Source of the DNA: Alnus glutinosa
Lineage: Eukaryota > Streptophyta > Magnoliopsida > Fagales > Betulaceae
Assembly (NCBI RefSeq): GCF_958979055.1
Contig: NC_084897.1
Span: 20,375,628 to 20,439,627, forward strand
DNA: 64,000 nucleotides
Direction: 5' to 3'
Made by a program: the position numbers and the translations under genes. The notes beneath the pieces were generated by a model. It was not told the DNA's origin. It ran no database searches and was given only the letters and a program-made list of their open reading frames with translations. Within the stretch, counting starts at the first letter, position 1; the number at the start of each line of letters is the position of its first letter. Below are positions 13,001-23,563 of this stretch, one piece after another.

Positions 13001-14890
13001 ATAAGTAGAAGAAATCAAACTTAAAGAAAGATAGACAGGAAGCAGCACAAATGTAAAGGAGTATTGTGAAATCGGCCTATTTAAACTTAGAGGAAACATA
13101 TATGCTAAAGTTAAGGACAAGCTAGAGGGGCAGTGAAACTATTCTGAATATGACATGCATCTACCAAGGGCATAGTCCTGCAAAATACTTTCGATGCAAA
13201 TCATCCTTGAAAAAAGGGAAAAAGATAAAAAGGACCAGAAGCTCAGCATGGTGGACAGATTAGAAATGATTGGATGGAGATTACAACAAAGCCTGGAAAC
13301 TATAGAGTTCCTCATCAAGAACCAAAACAAACAACCACTTCATGAAGGTCAAAAGTGTTGATTGGTTGGACAATCATGCTGTCAGAGTTTGCAGGCACAT
13401 TTTTTTCTTAAATAGGAGGTTGATGCAGTGCTAAAGCCCAATATGCAACTTGCTAGTCAAATCCCAATCAAATCCTAGCATAAGAGCATTCACAGCAGCC
13501 TTTAGCTATTTTGGCTGGCCAAAATGCTGAAAGGGCTCTAAAACGCTCTCCATCAGCTCTTAAGGTGCTAAAACTATGAGCAGATAAACCAAAGAAGGCA
13601 TTTGTTATGGGAATAATAACCTAGTAGGGGCAAATACTGGAACTTATTTGATTTAACCCATGTCCAGTGGGTCGGATGAGGTTTTTTTCCGTTCAATAAA
13701 TTAGGCTGTTTGCATGCAACCACATACATAATAATAATAATAATTACTTGTTTGTGTGTGTACGAGGGAGAAGATTTTAAAGAGAGACTACCTGGACAAT
13801 GACTCCTGTAGAAATTTGCCATCCAAACTCACTCGATCAACAAGTTCACTAAATATTGGGGCCAACTCACACGCTTGTCTCCACTGACTTTCTGGTAATG
13901 GAATGGGCAATAAGGCAAATGGGGCATGTACCAAGCCTACGCCGGGCACTTTTCCTGATCTCTATGATTGAAAGCAACCAAACATCAAATTCAAGTATTG
14001 ATAATTAAACATAAAGAGCATAATTTAGTGCCCATTGTGTCTTTAAGCCTATACCATCCCTCCAAACCCCCCCCACCCCCCCCCAAAAGAAAAAAGAAGA
14101 AGATACTAATCTTGTTCTTAGCTGGCAAACCAACTTCATATCAGATCATTATCAGATATATTGTAAATCTCTAGCTTTTAAGAAAATTATTCCACGCTCA
14201 GTATCTGGGCATGATACGATCGGGCTCTAATTGATTGACAGTTACACAATCCAAATTTGGGAGGAAAGTAAAATCAAATGAAAAAACATACTCCCAATGT
14301 TACACTACATGCTGAACTAAGTTGATATTCTCAATTTTCTCAGGAATTACAACAAAAATTACGAAGTTACAAAGAAATGAAAAACTTGAATGTAACCGAA
14401 CAGAAGGTCAGCAAACCAACACCATCAAACTGAACAAGAAAATTCATCCAAAAAAAAAAACTGAACAAGAAAGAGAGAGATTCAAAATGATAATCCTTTT
14501 TTGTCCACTGACCTGTACAGACTTGTCACCAATAACAAGCCCATGGAGAGAGCTCCAAACAAGAGCATCATAAACCATCTCCTGAAGCAAATCTTGATCA
14601 ATCCCATGATAATCAAACATGGGTTTTCTTGCACTCCCCTCTTCTTGGATCTCCACACCCTCAACTTTCCCACACTTCACAGCCAACCCTGAAGAAGGTA
14701 AAGGGGTCTGGGCCATGATTTTTATCGGTTTTAGCAAATAGGTGTGGAAGATTTTGGAAGTTGGGCACAAAAATGGGTTGGAATTTGATCTGGGATTGGA
14801 TTTTGACGAGGTAGTGATGGGTAGGGAGTAAAGTATGCAAGTGGGGAAAGTGAGGGAATGAGAGGAGCAAGAGGAAAAGGCAGCGCCCAT
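7490..14890 (-). CDS. GSH2: Glutathione synthetase, plastid/cytosol, 12 exons
   Basis: Glutathione synthetase joins glycine to gamma-glutamylcysteine using ATP, the last step of glutathione synthesis. Exons (5' to 3'): 14890-14513, 13961-13792, 12905-12830, 12368-12238, 10609-10487, 10391-10311, 9973-9893, 9789-9720, 8839-8718, 8258-8119, 8037-7845, 7613-7490. All phases join, giving 562 residues and no internal stop. Landmarks are [13 protein letters not shown] (exon 1), [10 protein letters not shown] and [12 protein letters not shown] (exon 4), EERNMYDQH (exon 6), the [11 protein letters not shown] glycine-rich ATP loop (about 446-460) and a GGVAAG C-terminus. Ala-Ala there marks glutathione rather than homoglutathione synthetase of legumes, which has Leu-Pro. 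The first 58 residues are Ser/Thr-rich like a transit peptide; an internal ATG at 14716 would give a 504-residue cytosolic form. All introns are GT-AG except intron 6, which is AT-AC. Confidence 0.95.
7783..7810 (+). repeat. (GGGGGT)n G-rich tract in GSH2 intron 11
   Basis: The + strand reads ggg-tt-ggggg-t repeated, giving at least four G-runs of three or more with one- or two-base loops. It sits between exons 11 and 12, on the template strand of GSH2. Such a sequence can form a G-quadruplex in DNA; whether it does in vivo is unknown. Confidence 0.75.
8530..8625. repeat. Short tandem duplication in GSH2 intron 9
   Basis: A unit of about 46 bp containing attaacctattactaacc and cttttagccatcag occurs twice in a row with few differences. 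It is non-coding. Confidence 0.7.
9974..10310 (-). other. U12-type AT-AC intron (GSH2 intron 6)
   Basis: On the - strand, exon 6 ends at 10311 and is followed by ATATCCTCTT, a near-exact U12 donor. The intron ends in AC at 9974, and ttccttagc at 9992-9984 is a close match to the U12 branch site TTCCTTAAC, about 12 nt from the acceptor. Using these borders rejoins codon AG|A in frame and gives the expected [12 protein letters not shown] text. No GT-AG pair here restores the protein. The intron also holds a (CA)n microsatellite at 10029-10070. Confidence 0.88.
10029..10070. repeat. (AC)21 microsatellite
   Basis: An uninterrupted dinucleotide run of about 42 bp inside the U12-type intron of GSH2, followed by a poly-A run. 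It is a likely length-polymorphic marker. Confidence 0.9.
10697..10910 (-). mobile_element. LINE 3' tail, minus orientation, in GSH2 intron 4
   Basis: A T-run at about 10699-10712, then text whose complement reads as the conserved 3' end of plant LINEs (tgtgtactaggggcgcctta followed by cgctg and a poly-A tail). The same tail occurs at 38794 (- strand) and, on the + strand, near 12120. Only the last 200 bp or so of the element remain. Confidence 0.6.
11370..12205 (+). pseudogene. LINE 3' fragment (zf-RVT region) in GSH2 intron 4
   Basis: Open pieces at 11399-11725 and 11767-12174 read as a plant LINE zf-RVT region: [29 protein letters not shown], then after a frameshift [20 protein letters not shown] and [11 protein letters not shown]. 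The 3' end has the family tail (tgtgtacctggagccgccct) and an A-rich run. The copy is 5'-truncated and broken. It lies on the strand opposite to GSH2, inside its fourth intron. Confidence 0.75.
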
Positions 14891-15173
14891 TTTGATCTTG
14901 ACCCCTTTTTTTGGTTATTTCTAACTTTTTGGTTTTGGGTTTGGGAATTGAGATAACGTCATGAAGATTAGGTAGTTTTGCAACACTTTTTTGGAGGGTA
15001 TCCATATGCGTAGGACGTATCATTACCAAGAACCAACATATGTTCATGCCATAATCACTAGGAATTCATGTTAGTGGTGGTCTTAATTCTCTTTTTCTTG
15101 TTTTTCAATGAAAAGCTTTTAAGGCATTTATAACTTTGTTTATTTTTTCCGGACTACTTTTTGTATTAGTAAT
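14891..15173. promoter_or_regulatory. Presumed GSH2 promoter region
   Basis: This stretch lies directly upstream of the GSH2 long-form ATG, which is on the - strand. It is cut short on the far side by a small LTR element starting at 15174, so little single-copy promoter remains before repeats begin. No specific motif is claimed. Confidence 0.35.
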
Positions 15174-16407
15174 TGTAAGAACTAATTATAATTGAAAGAG
15201 ATAAAGAAAATAGAGAAAACATAGATTTTAGGTGGTTAGGCCTAAGACTTATATCCACACGTTAAAACCTTTTGTTGACTACATATTTCCTTAATATATT
15301 TCATTGCATACAATAGCCTATTTACAGAAAAAGAATCTGAACGTTACAAATTTCTTTTACTTCTACACTAACAATAATTTATCATCTTGTAACTTTTGAC
15401 TCTTGAGTGTATATAACTTTTGTCTCTTGAATACTTGTAACTATTGTCTCTTGAGTTCTTGTAACTCTTGTCTCAATACGCCCCTAAAAACCCAGCGGTA
15501 TAACACAGACATTGAGGTTTGATCTTGAACATCAAAGGGCTAGAAAAAAAAAAAAAAAAATGTGGCTACTATGGCCTGAATGGAAACATCGGTTTCTATG
15601 ACCGAAACTTGGACTTCGACGACAATGGCCGAGACTTGGACATCGGCGACTTTAACCGGCATCGGCTATTATGGCCAAAATTTGGACATCAACAACTTTA
15701 GTCGGAAACAGCTACTATTGTCGAAATTGAACCAACTATGAGCATGAAACCTCTTTGGGCATTTTTTTTCTTTTTTCAACAAGAGAGAATTGGGGGGTGG
15801 TGGTATTTGCTAGTAAATGAAACAATGACAATGTGGCATGTCATCTTAATAAAGAGAGAGACTCATGTGAGCGTGGAAAGAGAAATAGCTCGAGTACAAG
15901 ATGAGAAAATGTGAAAGGATGAGAAAACTCAATAAAAATAAAAATAAAAATGGCACACAATGGATATTTGTGGATATTTTGATTTTGGTTATAATTGAAG
16001 ATGCAAAAGGATGAGTGAACAAAAAAAAAATTGCACAGGATCGAATACTGGCGTTAGCTTATAGCTCTGATACCATGTAAGAACTCATTATAATTGAAAG
16101 AGAGATAAAAGAAATAGAGGAAACACAGATTTTAGGTGGTTTGGCCTATGGCCTACATCCACACGTCAAAGCCTTTTGTTGATTACATATTTCCTTGATA
16201 TATTTGATTGCATACAATACTCTATTTATAGAGAAAAGAATATGAACGTTACAAGTTTCTTCTACATCTACACTAACAATAATTTATCGTCTTGTAACCC
16301 TTGACTCTTGAGTGTATGTAACTTTTGTCTCTTGAATGCTTGTAACTCTTGTTTCTTGAGTTCTTGTAACTCTTGTCTCTTGAGTTCTTGTAACTCTTGT
16401 CTTAATA
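15174..16407 (-). mobile_element. TRIM-like miniature LTR retrotransposon
   Basis: Two direct repeats lie at 15174-15478 (305 bp) and 16076-16407 (332 bp). Both start tgtaagaact and end with a short tandem array of cttgtaactcttgtctcttg units, one more in the second copy. Just inside the second repeat, agctctgatacca (16063-16075) is the complement of the usual tRNA-Met primer site, so the element points to the - strand. The interior (597 bp) has no gene. Flanks gtaat and gttat match at 4 of 5 bases. On the - strand the repeats begin TA rather than TG, so the outer border may be slightly off. Confidence 0.7.
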
Positions 16408-16481
16408 GTTATATTATACAAATCCCATAATAATAATAAAAAATAAAAAAAAAAAATAATTAAAAAAAAAAAAAAAAAAAA

Positions 16482-16590
16482 AACTGCTGACAGGTGAAAT
16501 TTGATCATCTGCAGAAAAAAACAAAAAAAAAAAAGAAACAAACAAACAAACTGTTGATAGGTGAAATTTGATCATCTGCAGAAACATTGA
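16482..16590. repeat. Direct repeat pair
   Basis: The text ggtgaaatttgatcatctgc occurs twice, at about 16491 and 16560, within a unit of about 35 bp separated by A-rich sequence. No function is visible. Confidence 0.6.
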
Positions 16591-17396
16591 CTCTTCTCCT
16601 AGGCTATCAAAAAATAAAAAATTCCTGGCTTTGTTGATTTAAAAAAAATCAAAAAATTTCAAGATGGGAGGCAAAACTCTTCTCCTAGGCCGTCAAAACT
16701 ACTCTCATTAAATCTGTTTCTAGCTCCATTCCTACTCCTAGCTACACAATCTCAACTTTTGAAAAAGAGTTAAATACCTATTTGCCCCCTGTGCTTTACA
16801 ACCTTTATTTTTTGTCCCCTTAATTTTACTTTTTATCAAATTTGGTACCGGTGGTATATGAAAAGACGGAAATGGTACATCAGTCCAATTTTTCGTCCAA
16901 AACTAACGTCCAGCCACGTCATCCTACAGGTGTCAACGTACATGCGCGACACCTGTCTTCGTGGTACACCTCAGCGCTGACGTGGCTACCATTTTTTATA
17001 ATTATTATTTTAATGATTTCTTATATATATATATATATATATAATTATGGGGTGGCTCAGCCACCCCTTTGGGCCACATGGGGGGTGGCTGGCCACTCCC
17101 ATTTTGGCCAAGGGGAAACTACCCCCAAGGCCTTTTTGGGGGTGGCCGACCACCCACATAGCCCTTGGGGATGGCCATTAGGCTTAGGGGTGGCCGAACC
17201 ACCCCCGTGGCCCATGGGGGTGGTTTGGCCACACCCAATGGCCAAAGTGAGAAAAAACACAAATTAGGTTTTGGCCCTTTGAGGTGGCCGAACCACCCCC
17301 ATGGGCCATGGGGGTGGCCGGCCACCCCATGTGGCCCAAAGGGGTGGCTTGGCCACCCTAACATTTTTTATTTTTTTTTAAAAAAAAAAACTTTAA

Positions 17397-17428
<32 letters not shown>

Positions 17429-17463
17429 GGTACAAAATTTATTGATTTTATTTTATTTTATTT

Positions 17464-18785
17464 TGAAAATTGAAATTGACTTCTAAAATAAATAACCAGT
17501 GTGTGCAATAGTGTGCAACAAAATATCACACTGCGGAATTAAAGAAGACATATATTTTGTTGACGAAGTGGAAACTCAATTAAGAGAAAAACCACTCCGG
17601 GGTAGCCAAACCCAGGATATCCACTATTCAGAAGACAAAGCTAGATACAAAGCAGTAACACTCACATACCCCTGATGCAATGGTCGTACATTGCTCTTTA
17701 ACGTGTAACCCAACACGAACGCTTCTCAACCAGGTCTCCTACCTGAAGGGGTCTTCAATGGAATCATTTACCTTATGGCCGACCCCTAAGATAGACTTCA
17801 GTTTACAGCTCAGCAATAGCACACAACAATGGCTTTAGAGAGAACAGATCAGCTTCAATAATCTCACAAAATAGTTTCTAAGCTCTAGTGGAATTCAATA
17901 CCGAATTCTTGCAGTTCTCAATGCCCAGGGGCCTCTATTTATAGGCTGAGGTTCAAATGGGCGACTGCTGTGAAATATACGGGTGCCGTCCGAACGGTGA
18001 ACATGGGCCGTCCGGACGGACAACTGTGAGACCAGAATTTCTGATATTTTCGCTAAAAATCTTTCCTGTTTAAGAGCCGCGTCCGGACGGTGAGGCTCTG
18101 TCGTCCGGAAAATCGCATGTCCGCCGCAAGTAATTTCCATATAAGGCTTCGCGCGTCTGGACCATGGGGGATGGTCGTCTGGACGGTTAATCTTCAACAC
18201 GCAATTTCCATATCTGCTGGGCGCGTGTCTGGAACATGATAGGCAGGCGTCCGGACGGTTGAAATTAAATCTACAATTTTCATATCTGTTGAACGCACGT
18301 TCGGACCATGCTGACAGACGTTCATATGGTTATATTTGAATTGCGATTCTTGCCTTAAGGAGAAGCGCATCCGGACGAGAATCCACATTGTCCGAACGGT
18401 TGTAGCAATCTTCCCATATATGAACTTGGAAAGAATCTGAAGCTTGGTCGAATACTGAGAGGCGTCCGGACGGGCTGCTGAGACGTTCGGATTGATGCAA
18501 GCTGGAACAGAAGCTTCTCGATACAGTAAAGGGTCCGGACGGATGATGCTTGGTCTGTCGGGCGTCCGGACGGTATGGCACGTCGTCCGGACCTAGAACT
18601 GTGGACAAATGAGCGTCCGGATGGGATGACACGTCGTCCAGACGGCTGATAAGGAATCAACTTTTCTGACTTGCAAGCAGTGCAAAATCTTCTGAAACAC
18701 TTCTGAATAGCGGAATCCTTGTTAGAAAGCATCTTTACAAACAAGTGATTTTGTCTAACAGAATGAGGCCAATTACAAACTAACA
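17464..18785 (-). repeat. LTR (3' LTR of the - strand copia element)
   Basis: This LTR is 1322 bp and pairs with 23564-24830. It is crowded with about 18 degenerate copies of the palindromic core GTCCGGAC, usually inside CGTCCGGACGG, between about 17990 and 18650. Many are altered by C-to-T or G-to-A changes, as expected after methylation of CpG. Confidence 0.88.
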
Positions 18786-21209
18786 AACTCCCCATTTTGC
18801 CATTCTGGGACAAAAATCACTTGACCGGTTTGAAAATACATTCCCGGTCCAAAAATAAAAATTACTTCCCATTTTTGTCACAAAGGGACAAATGGTAAAA
18901 TAGAGTAAAGAAAAAAATACTCCCCCTAAATGTCTCAGAAGGACAAGGGTAAACAGAGTAATAATATACACAGACAAAAACGTTCTAAAATCCAAAAAAA
19001 TAGGAAAATAGAGAAGAGTTTGCAAGTGGCCCAAAAGAGAGGAACAAAAATCCTCCAAGTACCAAATCCTGCTGATCCACTGAAATCAAGTAACAGAGAG
19101 AAATCCGTAAAAGCTGGATTTGTACTACTTCGGCTTCTAGCTCCGGGAGCCGGGAACCATGGACTGAAAAACCTTCAGTTGTTTGATTTTGCAAGGCATG
19201 AACCTGTTTATCCGCAGATTGACATCCTCTAAGCAATTGGTCTGCAAGATAAATACTGAACCTTTAACTGATGCAGATCTGAGGGAGATGCTACGGAAAG
19301 CTATGCATAAGCTGGAGGAAAAGCTCATCTTAATCCTGAGACCTTTGGAAATCGAACATCCGACTTCAACAACTGTCAGTTTTCCAAATGATCCATCTGT
19401 CAAATATTGTGCTGGGAGTTGCTGGATAACATATTCCTAAACCAAAACCAATAAGAAATATCTCCAAAAATACCATTAGATCATGTTAGTTCCAAAAAAA
19501 TGTGATATTTAAGATAGCTGTCAATTGGATGCCCAAGAATTACAAAAGCAAAGATGGCAATCCAAATGACCTAGATATATCAATATTAACCCAACACACA
19601 AACATAATATGATTTTCATGCACACTATCTCAAGAAAATATCCCAACAAAAATTCAATATTCTAAAAACACAAAAACTTAAAAGAATAACGGAAGACACA
19701 ATGAAGATCATGGGATGAGAAGAGATGTGCAAAGAATGCCAAAATCTCAGGAGAAATCCACGAGGAAAAAAAAAAACACAACATGCCATGATAAATCAAT
19801 AAAAATGCAAAGATGTGTGTATGACAAAAAAAGAGACACAAGTCTTAAACCTGTAGAGATCCTGTCCGGATGAGTCACTTAACCATCTAAACGGCTACTG
19901 CTAGGACAGCGAACGACAAGACTGCGCTCGTCCGAACGTAAGAATAGGTCCGTCTAGATGCTTCACACTGAAAATCTGAAACTTGAGGAAAATTTGCAGA
20001 AAAATATTTTTCCTAAAGTTAACTTCAGACCACGCATGTATAATCAACTGATAAAACAGTCAAATAGCATTGCAAAGATATAAATAAGAGTTAAGCATTC
20101 AATAAGCACAAATTTCCTTGCAAATAAAAATTTTAAATAGATTACTCAACTCATGCAATGCGCGCGTGTGTGTAAAGACTTTCTCAATAAGTTATGAAAT
20201 TTACTGATATGACAAAAAGCAACCAGATTTTCCAAACAAGAAAGAAAATCAATGAAAGATCAGCCAAAAGTCAAACCTTATCTTACTAGGGCCTAGCCAC
20301 CCTCATTTGATACATTCCCCCTAAGATGCAGCACCTAATTGTTTTACTTGTACCATGAAGGACAAGGTAAACTTTTACTTGCACATAGAGAGCAAGGTAT
20401 ATTGCAAATTCAGCGCATAAGCAGTGAATATAAGCATATAGCACAGAAAACTGAAGAGTTACTGCTTGATTCTAATGATGCTGCAACCTTGAGAGTGCCA
20501 GAATTTTTAGGTTCTAGGTTCAACTAGCATTTAGTCAATTTGGTTATCTTATCAAAAACCTCTTCTCTTATCTATAATTTCTAGACGCAAAAAGTCAGAG
20601 AAGGAAAAGATGTACCTTAGAGGAGTCTTAGATAGTGCACATTTTCATCGCATGAGGAAAGTAACTATCTATCATTAAGATGCAACAAGAAAACTTAACA
20701 GATATCATGCATAAACTCTCAATCATATATAAGCATATTTAATCAATGCACAATGAACTGAGATATTAGGCAAAAACACATGCAATATCTGAAAAGCTAT
20801 CAAAAGAAAAAAAAAAAAAAAAAATTCCGCATCTTCTCTCCCCCCCCCCCCCCCCCCTTTTTTTTTGTTGAAAACCAATAAATAGAAAAACAACAAAGAC
20901 ATGCTTATGGAAAAGGAAATGACATTTCCCAGCATGTAAGGTAAAATCAAACCTGTTCTCATGGAGAGAGGTTAAGAAATACCAAGACAGAAAAGTAGCC
21001 GCTCGACGTGCTTTAACTGTCATCCCCAAAAAATATATGCAGATGTTTCTCAAGACAGCAAGAGAAAATATGAGGGATAAAATAAATGGTTCCTCAAACA
21101 AAAAGCAAAGCATAAATAAGATATGACATGATAAACAATGCAATGCAAACATACTTGACATACACTAGGATTTATGAACCAAAATCCTAGGCATGAGAGA
21201 CCTCACCTA
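18786..21209. other. Non-coding interior of the copia element
   Basis: Where pol would be expected, no reverse transcriptase, integrase or protease motif is seen in any frame. The stretch has AT-rich text, a poly-A/poly-C/poly-T patch at about 20805-20868 and two more GTCCGGA-like motifs near 19865-19960. It appears to be filler carried by a non-autonomous element. Confidence 0.6.
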
Positions 21210-23467
21210 CTAGGTGAGTCCACTCCCCCTCAAGGGGTGAATGGTCTCATCATTCTTGACCCATACTTGCTTGACCCATGGCGATGGCTTGCTGGTCTTG
21301 TCCATGTTGTCCATTCTCCTTAGCATACATTTCATCAGACTCAGAAACCCTTCATAGTCATGGTAGCTAATGGGCTTCTGCGGCTTTCTCTTGTAGCGCC
21401 TTGATTTGTTCTTCTTTGGTTTGCCACTTTGAATGGCAGGAACAAACTGCTGCTGATGCCGTGGAGCCTGATGTGCTGTCGAAGGTAGAGTGCCTGAAGT
21501 AACTCTGGCTAGCAGCTCCCTTTGGACCTTCAACTTCTAAGCCTGGAGCTGTGGACAATTGGGTCGGATGTGACCGGTGATGCTGCAGTGATGACGGTGG
21601 GCAAGCTTTTTTTGCTTGAATGCTTCTTGACATTTTTTGCAGAATTATGGTTAGCATTCTTACAAATAACATTGCCCTTACCTTTTATATGTCTTCTATG
21701 TGGCATGACATATTTAGATGAGGAAGAATCTTCACTTTTCCTCAAAGCATCCTGCTTAATCCAAGGCCTGTGGGATCTCAACAAACAACAATTTGGCCTA
21801 ATATGACCAATCTTCCCACAATTATGACAGGTAGGAACAAACTTACCTCGTGTTCCTGGTGTTGTGCAAATTATAATTACTCACAAGTGTACGAATCGTT
21901 TTGCAATATAGTGTTATGCAAGTGCGAGGTTGATCCCACAGGGAATTGAGTTGCGAAAATTAATCTCTATTCAAACTAATCCTATTTTAACCTAGTTCCA
22001 AATTTAGGGGTTTTTAATAAAAGAAAACATAAACAAAATTAATGAAAATAAAGGGGTCTAGGGTTTTGGAATCCACACTCACCAAATCACAACAACCTAA
22101 TCTCATGCTCATCACACATATTTTGAGGTTTTCAAATGCAAATCTTAGGTATGTTCTACTTTTGCTTCAAAAATTATTTAAATTATTCAATGAATCCATT
22201 CTTCCACAAATCACAAAGATATCTAGTTTCAACTAAATCATCAAATGTATCCATAGAATGAAACACAATGAATATCCAACATACATGAAAACCCAAGCCA
22301 TCAATTTAATAAAACTATATCAAATCATCACTTGTATCCGGAAATCACAAGAGATATCCAATAATAATCTCAAAAATCGGAGTAGAACCATGAGAAATCA
22401 AAGCCCATAAACTCAAATAGCATAAACAAGCAATGAAACTCAGTTTCTATTCAATGGTGAGGTTTCATCCTCAACCTAAGACGAAAGTTTAGTTATACAT
22501 CACTAAAGAAAATGTAAATGAACAAGAAGAATCAATAAAAACATAAATAAACTTACAAAGGAAGGTGGTTCTAGGTGAAAATCACCCAAGAACCCTAAGC
22601 TAGGTCAAAATCGGCCCTTTGGGGCGCCCAGACGGTCTCTGCCGCGGCTCCTCATATTGAGAAAATGAGAAAAAGACGTATTTATAGAGTGAGCTAGGGT
22701 TTCTGTCCCGCAAAAATTCAATCGATCGATTTTAAAATCGATCGATCTACTTAATATTCGATCGATCTGCTTTTCAATCGATCTACTTAATATTCGATCG
22801 AACTACTTTTCGATCGATCTACTTTTTCAGCACTTCCGAAAATCTAGCTTTCTATGTATTTTGACTTGAAAATTGTCATTTTTCTCTTATTACCCTGCAA
22901 AAACGCAAAAACACTAAAACTAACCAAAACATCAGAAAGTAACAAAGCTAAAGGTTTAACTAATGTAAATTAAGGGGTCCAAATATACACTTTTTGGCAC
23001 TCATCACCTGGTTCCTTGGACTTTGACATCACATGATTATTTAAGCAATAATTTTCTAAGCAAGCTGTATCTACTATCACAGGCTTAATATCTAATTCAG
23101 AATCAGAAGCATGTGAAGTAGAAGCACTCATATCATCAAAAATTAAAGCAGGCTTGTTAGAAATATCTGAATGAATACAAAGCATGCTTTTCAAATTATC
23201 ACTTGAGAATTTTTTCAAGAGATCTTCAGATTCTTTTAATTTATTCTCAAGTGTATCAATAATGTCAAATATCATGGTATTCTTAGATTTCAAAGAGTCA
23301 ATCAAAGCATGTGATCCAGATAACTGAACAATTAAATACTATTTTTCTTGCTTCACATTTTTAAGCTCTTTATGAGAAACTTTAGAATGTTGAGCATTCT
23401 TCAATTTATTAAAAACCTTCAAGAGCTTAATATCAGAATCCTTATTAGATAACTGAGAAGAATTCAT
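21210..23467 (-). pseudogene. Gag remnant of the copia element
   Basis: On the - strand an ATG at 23467 opens a Lys/Glu/Ser-rich reading frame with a stop at 23341-23339. It continues (ALIDSLKSKNTMIFDIIDTLENKL, split here by a solo LTR at 21860-23006) into a first zinc knuckle with C-x2-C-x4-H-x4-C spacing near 21845-21800, then a second knuckle near 21600-21555 whose first Cys is lost to a one-base deletion, and a basic tail ending near 21210. This matches the C-terminal half of copia Gag; the N-terminal half is missing. The piece is broken and not expected to work. Confidence 0.75.
21860..23006. mobile_element. Solo LTR inserted into the Gag remnant
   Basis: The sequence starts tgttgtgcaaattataatta and ends ggcactcatca, TG to CA, flanked by CCTGG at 21855-21859 and 23007-23011. 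It is 1147 bp and has no internal region, so it is what remains after recombination between two LTRs of a different, probably gypsy-like, element. It contains repeated CGATCGAT motifs at about 22720-22825. Removing it with one duplicate makes the Gag frame continuous. Confidence 0.85.
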
Positions 23468-23563
23468 GATAAAATGTGTAATAAAAAAAATAGAAGTCAC
23501 AGAAGATAAGGATCACACTCAGGAAATAAATCCTAACAGAGTGTACCAAGCTCTGATACCAAT

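Noticed and set aside
14661..15047. 128-codon - strand ORF over the GSH2 start
   Set aside because: It overlaps GSH2 exon 1 in a different frame; the GSH2 frame has clear family homology.
16842..17401. Overlapping Pro/Gly/Trp-rich ORFs on both strands
   Set aside because: They come from the GGGTGGCC repeat block in the foldback arm, which is open in several frames by composition only.
17895..18813. Several - strand ORFs rich in Arg, Pro and Asp
   Set aside because: These are translations of the GTCCGGAC motif array in the LTR; the same frames recur in the other LTR at 23992-24873.
18930..19440. Two + strand ORFs of 100 and 85 codons in the copia interior
   Set aside because: They resemble no retrotransposon protein, lie opposite to the element's direction and have no codon or context support.
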